Shown here piece after piece: positions 33,906 through 39,171 of a stretch of 39,171 nt of DNA. The notes beneath the pieces were generated by a model. It made no database searches. It was not told the origin of the DNA and was given only the letters and a program-made list of their open reading frames with translations. Both the position numbers and the translations under genes were made by a program. The stretch is from DATBIO01 sp036556965 (GTDB taxonomy: Bacteria; Acidobacteriota; Vicinamibacteria; Fen-336), in assembly GCA_036556965.1 (NCBI GenBank), contig DATBIO010000287.1, positions 1-39,171 of the forward strand, given 5' to 3'. Positions within the stretch are counted from its first letter, which is position 1. Every line of letters starts with the position of its first letter.

Positions 33906-35438
33906 CTACTCCAGCGTACCGCAGACGGCCGCCGCTTCGTCGGACAGGGCCCCTCCCCGCAGGTCCTCGGCGACGGCCTCGATCTCGGGGGCGAGGACGC
34001 GGTCCTGGTCCAGCGGCCCGCAGAGCCCGCGCACGCGCTCCCGCACGCGCTCCAGGGCGGGGGAGGTGGCGAGGGGACGGTGGAACTCCAGGGCCTGGGT
34101 GGCGGCCAGGAGCTCCACGGCCAGGATGCGGCGCACGTTGGCCACCACCTGCGCCGCCTTGCGCGCGGCATGGGCCCCCATGGACACGTGGTCCTCCTTG
34201 TTGGCGGAGGTCGGTATGGAGTCCACGCTCGCGGGGTGGCACAACACCTTGTTCTCGGAGGCCAGGGCCGCCGCCGTCACCTGCGCCATCATCAGGCCCG
34301 ACTGCACGCCGCCTTCCGCGGCCAGGAACGCGGGCAGCCCGGAGAGGGCCGGGTTGACCAGCCGCTCGGTGCGCCGCTCGCTGATGGCGCCCAGCTCGCT
34401 CACGGCCACGGCCATCACGTCCGCGGCCAGGGCCACCGGCTCGCCGTGGAAGTTGCCGCCCGAGAGCAGCTCGCCCGTCTCCGCGAAGACCATCGGGTTG
34501 TCGGTGGCCGCGTTCAGCTCGACGGAGACCGTGCGCTGCACGTAGTCCAGGGCGTCGCGCGCGGCGCCGTGCACCTGCGGCATGCAGCGCAGGGTGTAGG
34601 CGTCCTGGACCTTGCCGCAATCGCGGTGCGACTCGCGCAGGGCGCTCCCCGCCAGCAGGCGCCGGAGGTTGGCGGCGGAGGCGCGCTGGCCGGGGTGCGG
34701 GCGCGCCTCGTGGATGCGCGGGTCGAAGGCCACGTCGGTGCCCTTGAGGGCGTCCAGGCTGAGGGCCCCCGCCACGTCCGCGGCGCGGCACAGGCGCAGC
34801 GCCTCGGCGAGGGCGAGGCCGGCCACCGCCGTCATCAGCTGGGTGCCGTTGATGAGGGCGATGCCTTCCTTGGCCTCCAGGGAGAGCGGGGCGAGGCCGT
34901 GCCCGGCCAGGACCTCCGCGGCGGGGCGGCGCCGGCCCTCGTGCACGCACTCGCCCTCGCCCACCAGGGCCAGGGCGAGGTGGGCGAGGGGGGCGAGGTC
35001 GCCGCTCGCCCCCACCGACCCCTGCGCGGGCACCACGGGGTGGATGCGCGCGTTGAGCAGGGCCACCAGCCGCTCCAGGGTCTCCGGCCGGACCCCGGAG
35101 TGGCCCTTGGCCAGCACGTTGGCGCGCAGCAGCATGAGCGCGCGCGTCTCCGGCTCCCCCAGCGGCTCGCCCACCCCGGCGGAATGGCTGCGCACGAGGT
35201 TGAGCTGGAGCTCGCGCAGCCGTGCCCGAGGGATGACCACGTCCGCGAAGTTGCCGAAGCCCGTGGTCACGCCGTACACCACGTCCCCGCGGGCCACCGC
35301 GTCGTCCACCACGCGCCGCGCGCGCGCCACCGCCGCGCGCGCGGTTTCCGCCACCGCCACCGCGCGCCCGCCGCGCGCCACCGACTCGAGGTCCGCCAGG
35401 GTGAGGGTCGCGCCGTCCAGCGCGAGCGGCCCGCTCAC
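33906..35438 (-). CDS. hutH: Histidine ammonia-lyase
   Basis: 510 aa from a GTG at 35438 overlapping the permease stop (GTGA). The MIO prosthetic group forms from Ala144-Ser145-Gly146 in GSVGASGDLAPLAH. The catalytic Tyr55 is in VYGVTTGFGNF. Further conserved segments are NGTQLMTAV, CGKVQDAYTLRCMPQVHGA, SGGNFHGEP and NKEDHVSMGAHAARKA. It releases ammonia from histidine to give urocanate, the substrate of the downstream HutU. Normal length. Confidence 0.96.
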   Translation of the reverse strand: MSGPLALDGATLTLADLESVARGGRAVAVAETARAAVARARRVVDDAVARGDVVYGVTTGFGNFADVVIPRARLRELQLNLVRSHSAGVGEPLGEPETRALMLLRANVLAKGHSGVRPETLERLVALLNARIHPVVPAQGSVGASGDLAPLAHLALALVGEGECVHEGRRRPAAEVLAGHGLAPLSLEAKEGIALINGTQLMTAVAGLALAEALRLCRAADVAGALSLDALKGTDVAFDPRIHEARPHPGQRASAANLRRLLAGSALRESHRDCGKVQDAYTLRCMPQVHGAARDALDYVQRTVSVELNAATDNPMVFAETGELLSGGNFHGEPVALAADVMAVAVSELGAISERRTERLVNPALSGLPAFLAAEGGVQSGLMMAQVTAAALASENKVLCHPASVDSIPTSANKEDHVSMGAHAARKAAQVVANVRRILAVELLAATQALEFHRPLATSPALERVRERVRGLCGPLDQDRVLAPEIEAVAEDLRGGALSDEAAAVCGTLE

Positions 35439-37051
35439 GCCGCCGCCTCGGGCGCGGCGGCCTCCTGCCCGCGGGTGATCCGCGCGAAGGCCAGGATCAT
35501 GGCGGCGAAGGCGAGGTAGGCGGCGGCCCAGTGCCACGGCGCGTGCGAGCCCTGCAGGGCGGCGCTGCCGGGCAGGTAGATCCCGCCCGTGGGCAGCACG
35601 GAGTGGATGATGCCCACCGTGGAGAGCGCGCCGCAGACGGCGAGCACCCCCGCCGCCCGGGCCACGCGGCCGTCGATGAGGAAGGCGAGGGCGGCCCCCC
35701 AGAGCATGCCGGTCAGGATGAAGCCGTGCGCGAGCAGCACGAAGACGCCGAAGCTCTCGGCGAAGGCCAGCGGGATGCGCGTCGCTTCCGCCACCTGGTG
35801 GGGGTCGAGGGCCGCGCCCAGGAAGGCGGGGTTGGCCTTGTCCAGGGTGATCAGGAGGAGCTGGGCCACGGAGGGGAAGATGGCGAAGCACACCGCCGCC
35901 GCCTGCGGCCGCGGCGTCTCGTGGAAGGCCTGGGCCACGATGTCGAAGGCCACGAAGATCAGGATGGGGGCGAGGCAGGCGATGGGCAGCAGCTGCACGA
36001 GGACGGGGATGTAGCCCAGCATCCCCCCCAGGCCCACGAAGACCCCGCAGGCCAGGGTGTAGGCGGCGCGCCCGCCCATGGCCTTGTAGGCGGGGTGGCC
36101 GATGTACGGGGTGGACTGCGACACGCCCCCGAAGAGCCCGGCCAGGAGCGTGGCCACCGCCTCCGTGAGCAGGATGTCGCGCGTCTTGTAGTCGTCGCCG
36201 GCCAGGCGCGCGCTCTCCGTGACGTTGATGCCGCCCACCACGGTCAGGATGGCGAAGGGAATGGCCATGGGCAGGTACTCGCGCAGGGCGGAGGGCATGC
36301 CGGCCAGGAAGCCCAGCGTGGGAAGGGGCAGGCCGATGGGCAGGGAGAGGTTGGGGGCCACGAGGGGCTTCTGCAGGAGGCCGAGGACGCCCATGCCGTA
36401 GTAGACGGCGGCCCCCGCCGCCACCGAGGCCAGCACGCCGGGCACCCCCAGGGGCAGGCGGCGGCGCGCGATGAGGGCATAGAAGATGATGCCGAGGGAG
36501 ACCATCCCCACCACCGGCTCGGCCAGGATGTCGCCGAGCTGGAGCACGCCCATGAGGGCGATGCCGATCCCGGCCAGGGAGCCCAGGAGCCCCGCGGTGG
36601 GGATGGCCCGCTGGATGCGGGCGCCGAGGAACGACATCCCCAGCTTGAACAGCCCGATCAGGATCATGCAGGCCATGCCCACGTGCCAGGCGGCGATGGC
36701 CGCGTCGTGCGCGGGCATCTGGCGCTTGGCGGCGACGAAGGCCGGCCCCAGCACGGTGAAGGCCATCCCGATGGTGCTGGGGGCGTCGAGGCCCAGGGGC
36801 ATGGCGGTGACGTCGTCGCGGTTCTCGCGGCGGGCCAGGCGGAAGGCCATCCAGGTGTAGACGAGGTCGCCGAAGAGCACGCCCAGGGCGGTGCCCGGGA
36901 ACATGCGCCGGTACACCACGTCCTCGGGGAACCCGAACACGAAGACCAGGATCCCGGCCAGGATGACCAGGTTCATCACGTTGTCGAGCATGAGCCCGAA
37001 GAACGCGTTGAGGTCGCCGGGTGCGGCCCACTTGTAGCGGCGCGCGGACAT
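35435..37051 (-). CDS. NCS2/AzgA-like nucleobase-cation symporter family permease
   Basis: 538-aa polytopic membrane protein with 12 or more hydrophobic helices. The N-terminus (YKWAAPGDLNAFFGLMLDNVMNLVILAGIL), the segment NRDDVTAMPLGLDAPSTIGMAF, and GGINVTESARLAGDDYKTRDILLTEAVATLLAGLFGGVSQSTPYIGHPAYKAMGGR resemble xanthine/uracil/AzgA-type permeases with the NCS2 core fold. It is the first gene of the hut run and overlaps hutH, so it most likely imports a compound feeding the pathway, such as histidine or urocanate. NCS2 proteins normally carry purines or pyrimidines, so the substrate is uncertain. ATG at 37051; a strong promoter lies 12 nt upstream. Confidence 0.83.
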   Translation of the reverse strand: MSARRYKWAAPGDLNAFFGLMLDNVMNLVILAGILVFVFGFPEDVVYRRMFPGTALGVLFGDLVYTWMAFRLARRENRDDVTAMPLGLDAPSTIGMAFTVLGPAFVAAKRQMPAHDAAIAAWHVGMACMILIGLFKLGMSFLGARIQRAIPTAGLLGSLAGIGIALMGVLQLGDILAEPVVGMVSLGIIFYALIARRRLPLGVPGVLASVAAGAAVYYGMGVLGLLQKPLVAPNLSLPIGLPLPTLGFLAGMPSALREYLPMAIPFAILTVVGGINVTESARLAGDDYKTRDILLTEAVATLLAGLFGGVSQSTPYIGHPAYKAMGGRAAYTLACGVFVGLGGMLGYIPVLVQLLPIACLAPILIFVAFDIVAQAFHETPRPQAAAVCFAIFPSVAQLLLITLDKANPAFLGAALDPHQVAEATRIPLAFAESFGVFVLLAHGFILTGMLWGAALAFLIDGRVARAAGVLAVCGALSTVGIIHSVLPTGGIYLPGSAALQGSHAPWHWAAAYLAFAAMILAFARITRGQEAAAPEAAA

Positions 37052-37063
37052 GGGTCGGGGCAG

Positions 37064-37092
37064 ATCCTAGGCGGGCGCCGGGCGCCGCTCAA
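37064..37092 (-). promoter_or_regulatory. Sigma-70 promoter of the NCS2-hut operon
   Basis: Minus strand TTGAGC (37092-37087), 17-nt spacer, TAGGAT (37069-37064). Predicted leader is about 5 nt. No HutC-type operator was recognised around it. Confidence 0.6.
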
Positions 37093-37107
37093 GCGGCGGC
37101 CCCGGGC

Positions 37108-37113
37108 TAGAAT
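37108..37113 (+). promoter_or_regulatory. -10 box of purA
   Basis: GGC-TAGAAT, ending 11 nt before the purA ATG. No convincing -35 on this strand. It is back to back with the hut promoter in a 73-bp spacer. Confidence 0.45.
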
Positions 37114-37124
37114 GCCCGGTCCGC

Positions 37125-38429
37125 ATGCCCAACATCGTCATCGCCGGCGCCCAGTGGGGCGACGAAGGCAAAGGCAAGGTCGTGGACCTGCTCACGGACA
37201 AGGTGCAGGTGGTGGCCCGCTACAACGGCGGCCACAACGCCGGGCACACGCTGATGGTGAACGGCGAGCGCTTCGTCCTCCACCTCGTCCCCTCCGGCAT
37301 CCTGCACGCCGGCATCCTCAACGTGATGGGCAACGGCATGGTGGTCGATCCCTGGGCCCTGGAGAAGGAGGTGGGGGAGCTGCGCGCCCGCGGGGTGGCG
37401 GTGGACGACAACCTGGTCGTCTCCGACCGCGCCCACCTGATCCTGCCCCACCACCGGGCCCTGGAGGCGCTGGCCGAGGAGATGCGGGGCAGCCGCAAGA
37501 TCGGCACCACCCTGCGCGGCATCGGCCCCGCCTACGAGGACAAGGCGGGACGGCGCGGCGTCCGCGTGGCGGACGCGCTGCGCCCGGACGCCCTGCCCGA
37601 GCGCCTGGCGGAGGCGCGCCGGCACTACGAGCAGGTGTGCCGCGGCGCCGGCCGCGTTCCCGACGTGGACTGGACGAAGCTGGCCGACGACCTGGCCGCC
37701 TTCGGCGCGCGCTGGCGCGCCCGCGTGGCGGACGTGTCCCTGGTGCTCCACCGCGAGATGGCGCGCGGCTACTCGGTCCTCTTCGAGGGCGCCCAGGCCA
37801 CGCTGCTCGACCTGGACCACGGCACCTACCCCTTCGTGACCTCCTCCTCCGCGGTGGCGGGGGGCGTGCTCACCGGCCTCGGCATCCCTCCCACCCGCGT
37901 GGACGGCATGCTGGGCATCGCCAAGGCCTACACCACGCGCGTGGGCGCGGGCCCCCTGCCCTCGGAGATCGGCGGCCCGCTGGAGGAGGAGATCCGCCGG
38001 CGCGGCCAGGAGTTCGGCGCCTCCACCGGGCGCCCCCGCCGCTGCGGCTGGTTCGACGCGGTGGTGGTCCGCTACAGCGTCCGCGTCAACGGCTTCGACA
38101 GCCTGGCCCTGACCAAGCTCGACGTCCTCGACGACCTGGCCGAGATCCGCATCTGCACCGGCTACCGCTTCGGGGGCGACGTGCTGCACGAGCTGCCGGC
38201 CGACCTGGCCGTGCTGGAGCGCTGCGAGCCGATCTACGAGAGCCTGCCCGGCTGGTCCGGCACCGTGGCCGGGATCCGCGACGAGTCGGCGCTGCCCGAC
38301 GGCGCGCGCCGGTACGTCGACCGCCTGGCCGAGCTGGTGGGAACGGAGGTGGGCATGGTGTCCACCGGCTCCGACCGCCGCGAGACGGTCTTCCGCAGCC
38401 GCAGCGCCGTGGCCGGCTGGTTCGCCTAG
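37125..38429 (+). CDS. purA: Adenylosuccinate synthetase
   Basis: 434 aa, full length. P-loop and catalytic Asp in GAQWGDEGKGKVVD (residues 8-21, Asp13), catalytic His41 in YNGGHNAGHT, then GTTLRGIGPAYEDKAGRRGVRVAD, FEGAQATLLDLDHGTYPFVTSS and the GTP-binding C-terminal LTKLDVLDDL. It joins IMP and aspartate using GTP, the first committed step to AMP. Its TAG shares bases with the stop of the convergent acetyltransferase gene (CTAG), leaving no room for a terminator between them. Confidence 0.98.
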   Translation: MPNIVIAGAQWGDEGKGKVVDLLTDKVQVVARYNGGHNAGHTLMVNGERFVLHLVPSGILHAGILNVMGNGMVVDPWALEKEVGELRARGVAVDDNLVVSDRAHLILPHHRALEALAEEMRGSRKIGTTLRGIGPAYEDKAGRRGVRVADALRPDALPERLAEARRHYEQVCRGAGRVPDVDWTKLADDLAAFGARWRARVADVSLVLHREMARGYSVLFEGAQATLLDLDHGTYPFVTSSSAVAGGVLTGLGIPPTRVDGMLGIAKAYTTRVGAGPLPSEIGGPLEEEIRRRGQEFGASTGRPRRCGWFDAVVVRYSVRVNGFDSLALTKLDVLDDLAEIRICTGYRFGGDVLHELPADLAVLERCEPIYESLPGWSGTVAGIRDESALPDGARRYVDRLAELVGTEVGMVSTGSDRRETVFRSRSAVAGWFA

Positions 38430-38962
38430 CCGCCCGCCAGCACGTAGCTCAGCGCGTCGGCGGTGGCGGCGGGCGACAGGTTGGGGAAGAGGGACGGGAC
38501 GGGAGACGCCTCCCGCACGAACCCGCACTTCTCGAGCACGCGCAGCGAGGCCGCGTGGCCGGGATGGCACAGCGCGTACAGCCGCCGCACGGGGAGGGAT
38601 CGGGCGAGGGCCACCATGGCGCGCAGGGCCTCGGTGGCGTGGCCCTGCCCCCAGGCGTCGCGCGCCAGCACGTAGCCGGTGGCCGCGGTCTCCGGGTCCT
38701 CGAAGGCCAGGCCGGTGCCGCCCAGCAGCGTACCGTGCTCGCGCGCCTCCACCAGGTACGCCCCCGCCGGCCAGCGCCCCCATTCCTCGTCCGCGAAGCG
38801 CAGGAAGGCGCGCGTGTCGTCGGGGGAGAGGTGGCGCGGCCAGGACAGGTAGCGCGTGACCTCGGGGTCCGAGGCGTAGCGCGCGAAGATGGCCTCCGCG
38901 TCCTCGATCCGCGGGCGCCGGAGCCTCAGCCGGGCCGTCTCGATGACCTCGGGCGCGCGCAC
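38426..38962 (-). CDS. GNAT N-acetyltransferase (RimJ/RimL type)
   Basis: 178 aa from the GTG at 38962 (VRAPEVIETARLRLRRPRIEDAEAIFARYASDPEVTRYLSWPRH). This is the usual opening of the Acetyltransf_3/RimJ-RimL group. The acetyl-CoA-binding segment is ARDAWGQGHATEALRAMVALARSL, and LYALCHPGHAASLRVLEKCGFVREA is the conserved C-terminal block. The frame is open to 39046 but the extra N-terminal part has no homology and runs toward the tRNA promoter. Substrate (protein N-terminus or small amine) unknown. Confidence 0.88.
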   Translation of the reverse strand: MRAPEVIETARLRLRRPRIEDAEAIFARYASDPEVTRYLSWPRHLSPDDTRAFLRFADEEWGRWPAGAYLVEAREHGTLLGGTGLAFEDPETAATGYVLARDAWGQGHATEALRAMVALARSLPVRRLYALCHPGHAASLRVLEKCGFVREASPVPSLFPNLSPAATADALSYVLAGG

Positions 38963-39037
38963 GGGCCCAGTCTCGCCCCGGCGGCGGGACGCTGTCCAGG
39001 GGACGGGCGCGGCCCGGGCTGGCCGCAAAACGCTGCG

Positions 39038-39046
39038 TGCTACCAT
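39038..39046 (+). promoter_or_regulatory. Extended -10 promoter of tRNA-Lys
   Basis: TGCTACCAT ends 6 nt before the mature tRNA 5' end, so transcription would start almost at base 1. Same box type as potD, glgA and the wHTH-TPR gene. Confidence 0.45.
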
Positions 39047-39052
39047 CCCCGC

Positions 39053-39127
39053 AGGCCGTTAGCTCAGTGGCAGAGCGCCTGCCTTTTAAGCAGGGTGTCG
39101 TGGGTTCGATCCCCACACGGCCTACCA
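39053..39127 (+). tRNA. tRNA-Lys (anticodon UUU)
   Basis: 75 nt with encoded CCA. Acceptor stem AGGCCGT / ACGGCCT, D-arm GCTCAGTGGCAGAGC, anticodon stem CCTGC / GCAGG around loop CTTTTAA (anticodon TTT), T-arm GTGGG-TTCGATC-CCCAC, discriminator A. All stems pair. Confidence 0.97.
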
Positions 39128-39171
39128 TCTGAAGAGCGAATTGTCCGACGCTCCGCCGCCCCTCCGGGGCC

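Noticed and set aside
37107..39128. Long minus-strand frame opening with MVGRVGIEPTTPCLKG
   Set aside because: This N-terminal phrase is a known artefact of translating a tRNA gene antisense; the rest is antisense to purA.

Overview
This is a GC-rich (visibly above 70% GC), gene-dense bacterial chromosome window with very short intergenic gaps, many GTG starts and frequent ATGA/GTGA overlaps. Winged-helix regulators fused to TPR or FHA domains, secreted prolyl oligopeptidases, a DHOR-type dihaem protein and an RNase J/PHA gene set fit Acidobacteriota best. Methylomirabilota/Rokubacteria or Myxococcota are alternatives. This is an inference from gene content, with no marker gene to prove it. 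No transposase, integrase, phage gene, CRISPR array or rRNA was seen.

Layout. (1) 1-4.3 kb, minus strand: the 5' part of a secreted dihaem oxidoreductase, a 430-bp gap, then a polyamine-type ABC cassette (potD-potA-potB order of transcription) without a second permease. (2) 4.3-9.0 kb, minus: a PHA regulator (phaR) and phasin-like protein, a GC hairpin, then a translationally coupled patatin phospholipase and penicillin-acylase-family hydrolase. phaR has a near-consensus sigma-70 promoter embedded in a perfect 12-bp inverted repeat. (3) 9.1-11.1 kb, minus: a polyproline lipoprotein, a DUF5996 protein and a small membrane protein. (4) 11.1-18.0 kb, minus: rsmA - RNase J - ftsK - AMIN/amidase, a run linking ribosome maturation, RNA processing, chromosome translocation and septal wall cleavage. 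(5) 18.1-23.4 kb, plus: a membrane alkaline-phosphatase-superfamily protein, glycogen synthase, an EgtB-like sulfoxide-synthase-type protein, a thioredoxin and a one-cysteine thioredoxin relative. (6) 23.4-30.3 kb: two divergent pairs, each a winged-helix regulator facing away from a secreted peptidase (metalloprotease | wHTH-FHA + beta-propeller; wHTH-TPR | prolyl oligopeptidase-DUF1579). The two divergent spacers share a 24-position composite DNA element in the same orientation. (7) 30.3-37.1 kb, minus: an NCS2-type permease, hutH, a small membrane protein, hutU, an AAA ATPase and a glycine-zipper protein, apparently one operon. (8) 37.1 kb to the end: purA, a convergent GNAT acetyltransferase and tRNA-Lys(UUU).

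The most notable signals are the composite element shared by the two regulator/peptidase spacers, the phaR promoter-operator, a recurrent extended -10 box (TGCTAnnnT or close variants) often ending only 5-12 nt before the start codon (suggesting leaderless mRNAs), the prolyl-oligopeptidase-DUF1579 fusion, and the unusual hut operon.
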